This document shows, in pieces, positions 1-11,816 of a DNA stretch of 64,000 nucleotides. A program made the position numbers and the translations under genes. Below the pieces are notes generated by a model that saw only the letters and a program-made list of their open reading frames with translations, was not told the origin of the DNA and did no database searches. The DNA is from Anopheles merus (taxonomy: Eukaryota > Arthropoda > Insecta > Diptera > Culicidae), in contig NC_054083.1 of NCBI RefSeq assembly GCF_017562075.2, positions 32,719,255 through 32,783,254 on the forward strand, read 5' to 3'. The first letter of the stretch is position 1. The number at the start of each line of letters is the position of its first letter.

Positions 1-1195
1 GATTTAGTTGTCAATTCTTTTTAGGAAAAATATTTATCAAAGTCGATAAATAATAGTTGTGTCGATAAATAAATCAAAGCAAAAATAATAGCTATGTCCA
101 AGCAAAGTCGATAATTTATTGCTTGTCGGTGCGTTCAGTGTATTTTTATAAAAACTTCAAATCGCATTCAGAATGGAAAACGTTCTTTGCCACAATTTTT
201 TCCCTTTCTGCTTACCCACCTGTATTTTATCAGGTCATCTTGGTGGAAAGGAAAAAAAGCAGGTTATCGAACAGCGAATAATAAAGTATAATATCAAAAA
301 TAGCTGATAGCTGTATCATAAATGCATAGGCAACTCATTGCTAGGATGAAATTGTAAATAAGTAAAACAGCCGAAAAACTTAGTTTTAAAATAGGAATAG
401 GAATAACTACTCAAATGAAAGCATTTCATCAGCACATTAGAAAATGTTGTATGAATTAAACATGAAAAGTAAGCCACTATTGTGAGCAACACTGTGGAAG
501 CCATAATTCCTCGACGGCAGCACTGAGCTTGATTGTCATAAACATAAAACCGCAACGATCCCTGGGCTGATCGGGGCAAAACCCCACCGGCCGTTGGTTG
601 ATGACAATTTGGTTGATTGTATTTGGTGACGCTGATGAAAGTTGTGACGATTGCATTTCGGAAACCAAAGACCCCTCACCTGGGCACCCCAGCGCATTCT
701 TCCACTGTCCCCAACAAGCAAATCCGGGATGCAGCAGAGCAAGATGCTTTGTTGGCCAGCAGGCAAAAGCTAATGAAGCTTTCCCTTTCGGACATTTCAA
801 CGTGGCTCGCAGCAGCCAACCCAAGCGCACTTAATACATTCCCGCGCTCCGGTGTGGTGCAGCGTTGCGAGCGTATGACAAAATGGTCAACACGGAGAGT
901 GCACCGAGCTCGGGCATCGGTTGCCTGAACAGTGTGCAGTTGCCGAGTGTAGCAAATTAAATTATTAATCAATTACTGTTTGCTATCGAGCAGTTTCGCT
1001 AACAAGCGACCGGGCACAACCAATCATGCGGAGTGGGAAAAGGAAACGCACCAGCAATACATTTACCACAGGCGAATCGTAGTAAAAGTCAAATTGTTCC
1101 TATCGCCGACCACCGTTGGCGGAGGTCTTAAATCCCAAACAAGCCTGTAGCAAAAGAGAAAAAATACAAACATAACAAAAAAAACTACTTCAAGC
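1..1195. other. Upstream region, no gene identified
   Basis: AT-rich at the left end, more GC-balanced from about 530 to 1100. Several overlapping short reading frames are open on both strands between 480 and 970, but none shows a family signature or a convincing splice pattern, so I treat them as chance. An upstream first exon of the insect-allergen-repeat gene could lie here or outside the window; I could not fix one. Confidence 0.5.
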
Positions 1196-1834
1196 ATGCT
1201 TACCAATACCTTTCCCTTGCTGATCCTTCTCCTCCCCGCGCTGTGTCGATTGCAGTAAATCTCACCACCAGAGGATTGAATGGATTAGTCGATGACATAT
1301 TGGCGCTGCTGCCGCAGGACGAAATAATCCTACTATTCTTCGACAAGCTGGAAACGAGCAACGACTTTTCCTTCTTCTTCGAGCAGATCGGTAGCGGAGA
1401 GTTCGAGAACGTCCTTAACACGCTGCAGGTAGGTTGCAACAGCTTTCGTCACCAAACGCTTCCATTCCCCCTGCCTTTAGTTTTGCTTCGATCATTCAAT
1501 CAACGATATTGTGGTTAACCCCTCCCAGTCCTGTATTCCTTTCCTTCTATTACTTAATGCAACAAATGCCCAAAAGGCACGCACACGACTAGGGAATAAC
1601 ATTTTCCTTTTCGGCCCCAAATAGATTGTGTTCCTCGTGCCACAAAAACTCGTTGCTTCATATTTGTGATACATTTTGATCGAAATTTCTTACACCCTTC
1701 CTTGCCTTCTTTCCGGTTCCCTTCAGTCCTCCCAGCAGCTGCGGATACTTCTCTGGAGACTTCAGCGGCACGGATTCGATATTCCCGGTTGGATTCAGCT
1801 CGTCCAGAAGTATTTCAGTTTCAGCAGTTTCTGA
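1196..1834 (+). CDS. Insect-allergen-repeat (G12-like) secreted protein, two exons, 5' end uncertain
   Basis: Coding pieces are about 1256-1428 and 1727-1834, joined in phase 0 by an intron with donor CAG|GTAGGT and acceptor CCCTTCAG. The joined frame gives one helical repeat typical of the insect allergen/nitrile-specifier family (mosquito ANG12/G12 midgut proteins): GLVDDILALLPQDEI, then FEQIGSGEFENVLNTL, then after the intron LLWRLQRHGFDIPGWIQLV, ending in a stop at 1832-1834. That is about 92 residues, one repeat, whereas family members usually carry two or more. A Met at 1196 opens a near-ideal signal peptide (MLTNTFPLLILLLPALC), but it is one frame off and meets a stop at 1256. Either 1196-1255 is the polypyrimidine tract of an acceptor (TTGCAG|TAAATC) serving an unseen upstream exon, or one base has been lost. 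Known family members are secreted gut proteins of uncertain function. Family assignment is firm; start is not. Confidence 0.75.
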
Positions 1835-1923
1835 CACTCGACATGGTAAGAAAAGCTGGGCACAGCTGGACAGCAGCACATGAAAACATTCCTCTTTTCC
1901 TGTATCGTTGTGTTTGAAATAGT

Positions 1924-1929
1924 AATAAA
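1924..1929 (+). other. Poly(A) signal of the allergen-repeat gene
   Basis: A canonical AATAAA lies 90 bases after the stop codon at 1832-1834, at a normal distance for a short insect 3' UTR. This supports the terminal exon. Confidence 0.6.
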
Positions 1930-3402
1930 GACGTGCTTCTGAAACAGTTTTGTAAGGTTCGGTTCAATGGGTCAAAATAAAGCAAATAGAAACACCAAAG
2001 TACCATGACAAAACATCATTTTACACACACACAAAACAATTGCTAGTGTTATTAACTAATGCAGATGGATTTCTGATAAATTATCTTATTGGATATTTTG
2101 ATTAAGTATTATTCAATAAGTTTGAGAAATCAGCCTATTTAAGCTAATCATAATACTTCCAGAATGGTTTACTCTTTTGTGTAGAGTGCTTGTCAATCTC
2201 AAAATCTGACAATCAGCATAACAATATTTCAAAGATAATATTTAAAAAAAAACATAAAACTTTGAATCTAAACTAACAACACCTCATCATGTTTAAAATA
2301 TATCCTAAAAAGCGTTTTTAACACTTCACTTTAACCCGAAGGTACTTTAAATAGGGGAATGAAATGGCATTTTATTACTCTCATTAAGTGATTCTGCATG
2401 ACACATTAAGCAAAGACGACATTTAATTTCATTTACTTCGTCGTTCTACGATGCCTCTCTGTTTGTATATCATTAACGAGCTTAGCGGTAGCCAAGAGAT
2501 AAAACAATTTCCAGGACGAGAGTGCTACGATCTGTTCTGTGCGATCTGCCGTGATCTGTGCGGGTTTCGGCAAAAGCTCTTAAAACGAGTTTCTGTTTCA
2601 CTGCTATTCACAACAAATGCGCTTTGAATGATACTTTGCACAGGGTTATCTGATGAACTTGACACAGTTTTAATCTTAATTTGATTCTTAATATCCACTC
2701 ATATACATTCTAGAAGCAAGCATTGTTTGTGGAATACCGGCTCTAATCATATTGTTTTGTGAATCATTTCAAATTGAAAGCAAAGACTTAAAACCTTAAA
2801 ACATGCCCTTGCATCCCTGCATTACTTAAGAAATAAGTGGAAAAATCGTTCACCTTCACAACGTTAGCCTCACAACGTAGCAAAAGTTCGTCGCGCGTAT
2901 TGTTCAAACTCCACTCTAAGGCGGATGGAAACTTGATCAAAAGCGCGTGTGACGCGGACGATACCAGATATTCTGTTCGTTGTGTGTCCTTCCCTGTGAG
3001 GGGTTAAATTGTTTGCCTCCGGTAAACACCTACCCGCATGACTCTGCGCTGTTGAGCGCAGAAATATAAACTGGTTCACCACCTCATCGGCGACCCGCGT
3101 TGACAGTTTGCTCTAATAAACTGTTAACAAATCCTTCGTAAAGAAAGCGAAGCACACGGCAAGCGTAAGAAAGCGGAAGAGGGTTAACTAATTCATGAAA
3201 CTACCAAGTGCAAGCTATTAACCCTGTTTTCTCGCTTGTGTTTTCCACCCCATTTCTCATAAACGCATCTTCTGCGCTCAGGAATTAGTGGGCGATGCAA
3301 AATAAAAATATATAAAAAATAACCTGTTCCAAGCGGTAAAGTTTTTCTATTCTCAAGTGCTTTCCAAGTAGAGCATGGGAAAAACAGTTCCCTTGCTTTT
3401 TG

Positions 3403-3404
<2 letters not shown>
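1930..3404. other. AT-rich intergenic stretch
   Basis: No reading frame with protein-like character and no repeat structure that I could see, apart from short A/T runs. The last part (about 2840-3250) has more balanced base composition but still nothing I can assign. Confidence 0.5.

Positions 3405-3447
<43 letters not shown>
3405..3447. repeat. (CT)n microsatellite
   Basis: An uninterrupted TC/CT dinucleotide run of about 43 bases. It creates artificial Ser-Leu and Arg-Glu runs in overlapping frames. Confidence 0.95.
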
Positions 3448-3451
<4 letters not shown>

Positions 3452-5851
3452 TTATCATTCCGAGTCCGAGGACGTTTGCTGGGACATGCACCGTACAGCA
3501 GCCATAAGCTTAGTTTACCCTTTTCCAGTTAATCCGGCGAGCAAGCTTGTTAAGTCTATATAATGGTATATGCGTCATCAGACGCGGTCTAAGTATCTTT
3601 ATTCGAGGGGCAGCATTAACCCGGAAGCTTTCAGCTCCATCGTGCAAGGAATTATAAGGGAAATTTTTCAGAAGAGAAACCCCCCGCGAGTTACGGGTGC
3701 TTTATTCAATTTATTATTATTTTAAGGGAGGTATAAACTCACCAGTCAATTCCGTTGGAATACGAGGGATGCAAATGAGCGAACTAGTGCACCACATCTC
3801 CACGTCTCTTTGCACCATGCACGGGACGGATTCGATAGCTTCCATGTATAATGCTTTCGGAACGCGTCCTCTACTCTCTGTGTGACTTTGTCTTTCGGTT
3901 TAATAAACTTGCAAGATTCAACTGTCAATAGCAAAACGGTGAAATTAAACAAGAAGCTGCTCCTGGCACCGAATCCAGCAACGAGAACACGATCGAAATC
4001 ACTTTCTGGTGTATCACAAAACCCTAAGGATAGGAATGGGCGCATCCGTTCCGGCGCCGTAGATTAAACATTGACTGCAGGGAAGTCGGGTTTTTGTCGA
4101 AAATGAAAATTATTTGCAGACAAAAACAGCAGACTTCACTCGGACATGATGCCGGCACGCTTGATGTTGTTATCATCCCGCTTGACAAACTGGACCTGTA
4201 TTTAATGTGAATTCTAGTGTGTTTGTCAAACAACAATATCAACTTCGTACAGCTCGTGGTGTAATTAAAAGCCGAGGAAAGGAAAAGCCGGGGTTTGTCA
4301 AAGCAAACAAAAAATGTCAGCTGTTTGGTATGTCAGAGAAAAAGCGAAAGGAAACACAAACACACACCCACACCAACTGAGGGTATTAAACAGTGGGGCA
4401 GTTGGATGTACATGAGTAGGCAATGCTACGATTCTGGTAAAAAATATAGAACTTTCTTTGTTTTAATTCATAGCGACCAAAGCGTAAGCTACAAGCACGC
4501 CAATTCCTTAGACTGATAGTAATGACGATTTATGCTTGTACAGGAGTTATTATAAATCTTGTGCAATAATATGAATTCCTGTACAGTATGTACTTCAACT
4601 CTGCCAGATGCTAATAAACAGAAGAAAAAAATATTTTAGCAACGAACCATTTTGTGGTTGTTGTATTCAGTTTTGCTATTTGCTATTTATCACGCTTATT
4701 CTATATAGCAATCCGAATTCCTAGAGTGTATCTTTTCTTGCCTTCTTTTCGTAACATCAGGGCCAATGATCGCTGTCTGATAGATAGTTTCAATACTGCC
4801 TCATTACTTTTTAACGAAGAATGAGCATAACTATTAAGCAATGATAGAATGAATAGATTTTGATTTAAACTACAACATACTGCTACAAACTTATGCAATT
4901 GAAAATTAAAAATCATGCATCAGTTCGTAGTCACCCACTGCTCTATGCATCATGTGCTCCAGCTCTTGCCTAAAGACTGTTTCTGTTGAAAGTCAGCCCA
5001 AAAAAGTGTTCTACCACATCGTCCTTACAAAGAGGTAGCAACATTTCAAGTACTTCAATTTCAAACACAAAACAACCAAAACAAGGGCTGTAGCCCCACG
5101 AAAGAAACATACAACAAAAAGCTTATTTCATTTTGTGGAGATTTCTTTCATACCCGTCGAAACAAGTATAAAGCGCAAAAGAGCGACCCAAAAAATCGCA
5201 CGATAGCGTAGCGAACAACCAACAGGGTGAAGCAAAAGGTGGGAAAGTAAACGTTGCACTTTATGAAAACAACATTTAGTCAATTTAACTCACATCGAGC
5301 GAACATTACCGTGGCCAGGGAACCGGGATTTGGAAAGGAGCTTGACAAAAAGCAAAAAAAAACTGTTCGAGCTACTTCACTGTTTTGTTCGTGCAATCAA
5401 ATTACTTCCGTAAAAGGGTTTCATGGCCCTTTGAAAGTGATGAAATTTTAAGTGTGTTTTTGTTAGTTTGATGATAGTTTGTGATGTGAAGAATGACCGA
5501 TGATGCGTTGATGAAAATCAATCGTTAGTGCTTAGTCGCTTTCACACACCAAGCTGATGAGGAAGCGTTTGAGCGCAACGGGAAATGAAAGCTCGGACAC
5601 ATATCAGCGGCACGAGCTACCCTTTGGTAATAAAGGAAACATCTTTTTTTTCCTTCTATCGTTTAATGACAATGAACAGCTCCCGTCACGATGAGATGCA
5701 GGAGTTTGTAGTCTCCCTACAAGGCATTGGAAAAAGGTAATTTATCATCCTAAAAGTGTGTTAATTCATCGTCATCCGTTCCCAATCTTACGGTTCGATG
5801 AAAGGATCCGTCGAACGATAGCAATCAGTATCATATTTCAGTATGTGCATG

Positions 5852-5853
<2 letters not shown>
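3448..5853. other. Non-coding stretch without recognised gene
   Basis: Short frames here (for example near 3700-4070 and 4295-4516) are open on both strands and lack family motifs. The only structure noted is a small hairpin at 4537-4585, listed separately. Confidence 0.5.
4537..4585. repeat. Short stem-loop
   Basis: TGTACAGGA and its reverse complement TCCTGTACA close an arm that continues as TTATTAT against ATAATAT, around a loop of roughly 12 bases. It is too short for a typical animal miRNA precursor and may be a degraded palindromic element. Confidence 0.45.

Positions 5854-5913
<60 letters not shown>
5854..5913. repeat. (GT)n microsatellite
   Basis: About 60 bases of uninterrupted TG dinucleotides. 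Confidence 0.97.
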
Positions 5914-5914
<1 letters not shown>

Positions 5915-7313
5915 CCATGTTCTGTTGCTAGATAACGATAAAATTAGTGCGACGGTCATCGTCGTATTTCTACACCTTTCGGTACCTCATCGGATCCCGG
6001 ACCGTTGCCAGGCGTACCTTTATAAATTTCAATTATAAACGGTTGCCAGCACAAAAAGCGACCAAACGGAGGAGAGTGGAAATTAAAATAACTTCCATCC
6101 CGGCCAAGTAAAGGGAAAACACTGCAAATCTGTTATCCTACCCAACAAACAACCCAACAAAAAGCCTCCCTTAAGAAAATGTGAAAAAGACGAGGCGGAA
6201 GGAAGTTTTTCCCTTTGAAAAAGGAGAAGATTTACGTGAAAGTGAAGGAATCTTCACGTTCTGCACATCCAACACCTTTAGCCGTATGGCAAGTTCGTAC
6301 GGCTAATGATTTCAACCAGTTCCATCTCCGTCACTGGATCCAAATGGACCACCTAAGTCCGGGAGCTACTTTGCGTCGTAAATTGGGTCACTTACCTTTT
6401 TTTCTCTCCCCTCCACCCGGCTCCACTGTAGGCTGATGCATTATGCCAAAAAGGGACCCAAAACAAGCTTCACAAACTACCTGTCCCTTCCGCATGCGCT
6501 ACTTCTGAAGGCAAAACTTCCACCAAATCCCTTGCGCTAGGAAGCCGGCGCTAGATAAAAATTGGCTTAGACGACAAGGGGCAGAGGGGGGGAGGGGATG
6601 TAAAACTTACATGCGTATCAAATTTATGCTGCCTCTTTCGATAACTTTTAGTGAAACGGCATGCTTAGGACAGGGTGTAGGAAAGGCTGATTTTCGGGAA
6701 AAGTACGATCAAAGCGAAACCTGGGCGCTCGTTCGTGAATTCGTTATCGAAGTATTACTGAAGAATTGAGTTTTTGGGAAGCGGGGAGTTTTCGAAGAAC
6801 TCGGGACTTGGAAGATTTGGGCAAAAAAAAAAGGAAAAGTCGCAAGTAAGGTAAAACATATTTTGCCTAGGCCTTGCTGATCGTTTTAACGAAGGGCTTG
6901 GTCGTGTCTTTTTTGGCGCAAAAAGATACGAAATGCGGGCGATATATTGACTTTAAAATACTTTTATGGTAAACCAAATTGGCACTCAGGGCGGGTAGGG
7001 AATAGGATCAGATTTTTGTTGCTGTTGTTCCTGAGCTGCTATTATTGACTTTTAAAACTCTTTATGAAACATTAAGAAAATACGTTATTACTAAACATAA
7101 AATTATTGAAGATTGTTTTTAAAAATCCAAACATCAACATTACATTCAAAATATTGAGAACAAACTGTTATTGATTATTAAGGATTCGACGATAGGCATC
7201 ATTTTTAATATACTAATACGCTAAAGCATTGTGTTTGTTGACGTTTTAGGAGGAATTTGATTACTTGAACATGACAGGTATGCTACAATAACGTTCATAC
7301 TTCTAACCAAAAA
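5914..7313. other. Non-coding stretch without recognised gene
   Basis: Moderately purine-rich, with poly(A) and G-rich patches near 6580-6600 and 6825-6837. No convincing coding or RNA feature. Confidence 0.5.
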
Positions 7314-7553
7314 TATGTATCAAGTAGGCTTATTGTGTTCTTCCTCTCCAACGCATAACACACAATTTGACATTTTGTTCCCAAACAAAATCAGGTAAGC
7401 CTTGTAATTAAAATGCTATCTCCAAAGTGAATGTATGTACCAGGTGGGCTTATTGTGTTCTTCCTCACCAATGTATCGATACACAATTTGACAGTTTGTT
7501 CTATAACAAAATCAGGAATACCTTGAAATTAAAAAGGTATCTCCCAGATATGG
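7314..7553. repeat. Two-copy 120-bp tandem duplication
   Basis: Unit 1 (about 7314-7433) and unit 2 (about 7434-7553) align without net gaps. GGCTTATTGTGTTCTTCCTC, CACAATTTGACA, AACAAAATCAGG and GGTATCTCC or GCTATCTCC recur at a period of exactly 120 bases. The copies have diverged noticeably, so the duplication is old. No coding capacity. Confidence 0.85.
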
Positions 7554-8091
7554 TAGACGATTTTGCTCAGGTGTAGCTCGAATATAGAAGCCTAAAAACT
7601 TGCGTGATGACCAGTTATTAAATTATCACGAATATCTGAATGTTACAAAATTCCAAAAAAAAACATTTCTGTAGCAAAAAAATGATGCACAAGCTATACT
7701 TATTTAATCCGTCCTGCCAGTAAGCAAGGAGTGATGTACCAACCGAACCAACTACGATATTATACTTAAAGAGAGAAATTTATCAGAGTGCCTGTGCATA
7801 TATCCTTTTGCTCTTTTCAACAGACTCCGATGATTCTCAAATATCGTGTAAAATTCTGAAAATTCGGGGTAGACTTAGGAGAGAGAATATAGAAAAATCA
7901 TCAAAACATTCAATTTGTTATGAATCTAACTGTCAATTCAGGTTTTCTTACTCCTTTCGTTTTTAGGCGTGACATTGCCACCTGATATATCAACTCCCTT
8001 TGCTTCTAACAAATCTCTGGCTAAACAACCCTACTGTGATGATTTATTTGCATAAAAAAGTGTCGTTGCTGCCTTGTATGCCTCATTTATT

Positions 8092-8353
8092 CCGCAGGAC
8101 TCCACACAGCATAACACGGAGCGCAACATAACAACTGACAGCTGCCAAACGCTTCAGAAAACGCTTTATTGCCGGTACCATGTTTTGAATATCCTTAGTA
8201 GGCCGCTCATTTCTCGTTGAAATGCTACCAACCTACTGCGATGACCGACAGTTAATGAAACACTTTACCTCCTTTGCCAAGCGTTTTGTGAAGCGTTTGG
8301 CAGCTGTCAGTTGTTATGCTGCGCTCCGTGTTATGCTGTGTGGAATCCTGCGG
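8092..8353. mobile_element. Palindromic element with 75-bp inverted arms (MITE-like)
   Basis: Left arm 8092-8166 (starts CCGCAGGA, contains CAGCATAACACGGAGCGCA and TGACAGCTGCCAAACGCTT) is the reverse complement of right arm 8279-8353 (ends TCCTGCGG), collinear with few mismatches, around a spacer of about 112 bp. There is no coding capacity. I could not define a target-site duplication with confidence, so the superfamily is open; a regulatory or transcribed hairpin is an alternative. Confidence 0.8.
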
Positions 8354-11300
8354 TTAGTTTTTTCCCTCCTTTTAGCCTTTTGGACTGTTCTAGAAGCAAA
8401 GTTCTTTCTTCAACTCAAACTTAAAACGTGATCTTTTAACTCGTAGTTTACTGCACTACTTTATTGCTCTAAATCTTACAACGTAGCAAAGTAAATTTCG
8501 CGGCGGATCGGTTAAAAAATTTCACGTACGCTTTCTTACGTTTTTCTGACTTGATCTCATGGCACTCGCGCGATGGCCGTTTTTCGATTCGCGCGGCGAT
8601 GTTTTTTTCTGCTCCCTCTGGTAACGGCAAATCGGCGACGTTTCGGTTCGGCTGTCAACGGCTTATCAATAAACACAAATTGTAAACAACAATTTGTCAC
8701 TTTTCGCCGACCTCGTTGTTTTCTACAACAGGACTTTTCCTGTTTCCTAAAATTATGCAGAAATCTTTAAAAAAAACCTTGAAAATTTCGAAATGATGTA
8801 AATTTAAAATGAAAACTGAACAGCGAGAAAAGGATTTGAATATCTTAAGTATTAAGAATAATCATTTTCGATAATTTTCGCCGTTAACGTTTACTTTGGC
8901 TACAGCTTTAAGGTGTCACAGCATACTTTCTACATTTTCAATTTGAATCTAAAAGTTTCTTCATCCAAAACTACCATACACACCCACTGACACCACCGAT
9001 TCATGCACACCGATTTCCAGTACTGACTAATCTATCCATCCCGCCGCAAAGCACTCCACTGCCTTACAGCGCGAAAACCACACTTACTTTAACTTTCCGT
9101 TCAGCAGCTCAAAAACTCAACCCGCGCGTTGGTTAGCAGCCGCACAGCCCTGACAGTCACATAGCCCTCATCAGTTAGGTGGGCACCGTACCGTATCGGG
9201 GCGAATGTCACTACATCCGTCATCGAAAATCCATGCCCGATGGATGGTCGGGCCCGTTATCCGTCCCCATCGGCTACCAAGCCACAGGCAGCCCATCGTG
9301 CACTGCACTGCACACTGCAAGCGCACGGCGGGGATTGCATTTCCATGCTAAATGTTGTGAATTCAATTTCACGCTCCCAACCATGATAGCGGCAGTGCCA
9401 GTGGATGGGCAGACACTGCATGGCGACCGGGACGGCGTCGAGCCGGTAGGAAGCGTTCGGTTGCGTTGGGCCCGAACCGAGTGCAGTGCAACGATTTTAA
9501 TTTATGCGACAACGTCACTACCGAGACACATAAATACATTTCCCACAGGTGTCATCATTCAGCCGTTGGGGATAGAGACAGGAGGGTGGCTTACCGCTAC
9601 GATCACCTTCTCTTGCTTTCTTTAATATAGCTCGCAATGCTTCTGGATGGAACGAATGGATGCAGGATTATGGCTAAACCTCCTTGGGGGGATTGAACGT
9701 GTTACACCTTCGAACCAAAAGGTGATTTTAAAAGGTTTTATTGAAGAACTCGTATGACAAAATGTTTCCATTTTCTGTTTTGAATAAACATGTTTTAAAC
9801 TACATAATAACGCTTGGTTTCACATCAAATGTCAATTAACGTTTCTGCTCTTCAAATAATATATCTTTAATTTTCGCATAACAATGATAAAACCACACAC
9901 TGTAGAGAATAAACGTAAACAAAGATCATGGGCATGAGTAGCATCATCGTTGTCATTCGTGGCACCATCATCAACATCATTTTTATGTTAAGGTTCATTG
10001 TTAAGCGGATGGTAGAAAATTCACAGAAATGAAAATCAGCGTGAAAAAATAATAATAAAAAAAACTACCCCACTCTCTCTACCCTCACAGATTGGTAATG
10101 TTCACCACTGCCCATCTCGAATGACAATATATGCATTTCCGCGAGTGCATGCATAAGTACTTTCGCGTCGCAGCCGTCCACCCACCGCGACCGCGCACCG
10201 CTACAAGCCTGTTGGGAAATTTTATTAAACTCTCGAGTGTTTTTAATTACAAATTGCCCTCCATCAAAATCCCGGAAGCGGATTTCAGAAAGCTGCCAAG
10301 CAAAACAAAAAAGACAGCAGTACAACAACATTTCACTGGTACCGACACCACCACCATCACCACAATTGTTCGTCGGGACGAGCTGCTTTCTCTCTGTTGT
10401 TTCGTATTTTAATACTGTTTATGTTTTTCCTTCCCGGTCACCCAGTTTCGGCGGGTTGCTGCGACGGTTGCTGCTGTTTTTCCACTTTCAGAAAATGGAT
10501 TTGTTTCACTTGTTTTTGCCGCCAGCCGTCAGAAATGCGTTTGTTTTGTTTGCCGCGTTGGTGCTTCGGAAAATGGTTATCTGTGCATTGAATATTCATG
10601 CTCACGGTGTGTCTATGTGGGTGAGTGTGTGGCTCGCAGTGCAACGGAGGTTCCGATGACAATTTCACGATATTTCAGGCCCGCACGTACCCCTCCGGGC
10701 GAGAGGTGATCGGAACAATCGGGCCAGATCAGCGGAAAAGGTTAACGGTTTATTGGATAGTTTAAAGATGAGGAGCCAATAATTGAATATACCGTTTATT
10801 GCTGTAAAGTGGGCGAGTGAGCGAAACGAGATGCGATGTATGCTTGCAGCGATGTGAGGATGTAATTTTCACGTGTTTGACGTTTTTAATGATTTATGGT
10901 TGGACGTTTCGCTGGAAATCAATATAACATGATGTAAATGCATAAATTTCATGTTCAAATAATGACAATGTTAAATGAATTTAAAAGAATTTTGATGATA
11001 TAAAAAACATTATGCTTACTTTTGTTTAGCTGAGATATCTAGTGCTGATAATAGTACAATATTTAGTGGCTACAAAATACAAGCCAATATATGAAAGAAC
11101 AAGGGCGAAAAAAAGAACATATCTGACTTAAAATATTCAATTGCTTTGCAGAAATATTTAATTTTTCTTCTTCATCGTCATCTTCTTTCACATGTTATTC
11201 TTCTTTTTCTATTTTTGTGTCTCTCTTTTATTCCATTTTCTCTTGACTTTACCGGCCTACACAGTTAGGTCAGCCTATATAGGTTTCTTATGCTGACTAA

Positions 11301-11694
11301 AGCCTTTCTAATTTGATTGTACGCTACCTGGTCAATTTTGATGTATAATAAATGAATTGCTACCCCTGGGGGTTTAAAATCTTTACTGATGCTTTACTGA
11401 TGTCTCATTCCTTGTAGATCCTGCAACTATGTGCTGCTCTAGCAATCGCTAAATCCATTGTTCTTGGCCCTACACCCTACACTGATCCTTGACATCTGTT
11501 GCTGTTGTTTTTTGGTGATGCTGATTGCATACCTTTTGGCGCAGCCCAATCATCGTTATCGGCGACACAACCAGCCTACTTTGTAGTGGGTCAAGTTTTA
11601 TTCTTGAATGCTTTGAACCGGCCAGAAAACCTTCCGAGCAAATTAACATATATTTTTTATATCTCACGATTTATTCATCGTATCTAATAGATTT
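8354..11694. other. Non-coding stretch without recognised gene
   Basis: A more GC-rich block around 9120-9630 holds a 148-codon open frame, and another lies at 10237-10659, but neither shows family motifs, domain order or splice context. Later parts (10900-11300) are AT-rich with CT-rich patches near 11160-11240. Confidence 0.45.
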
Positions 11695-11816
11695 ATGGTT
11701 CGCTCCCATAATTTATTGATGTCGTCCGATTGGATATCAATGCAATTGAACCAAAAAAAAAACTGGAAAACGGCCCAAAAATGGTGGCAACACACCAAAA
11801 AAATATGGAAACTAAC
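11695..11816 (-). mobile_element. Decayed partial copy of the hairpin MITE found at 39506-39750
   Basis: The segment follows the reverse complement of the centre and one arm of the 39.5-kb hairpin element. Shared landmarks in order are GGTTCG(C/T)TCCCATAATTTATTG, TCCGATTGGATATCAAT, CAATTG(A/G)ACCAA, ACACACCAAAAAAATATGG and the final AACC. The other arm and both termini are not recognisable. Divergence is clearly higher than within the 39.5-kb copy, so this is an old, truncated insertion. Confidence 0.7.

Noticed and set aside
4537..4585. miRNA precursor
   Set aside because: Total length about 49 bases with a bulged stem, shorter than typical animal pre-miRNA stems, and no known mature miRNA sequence recognised.
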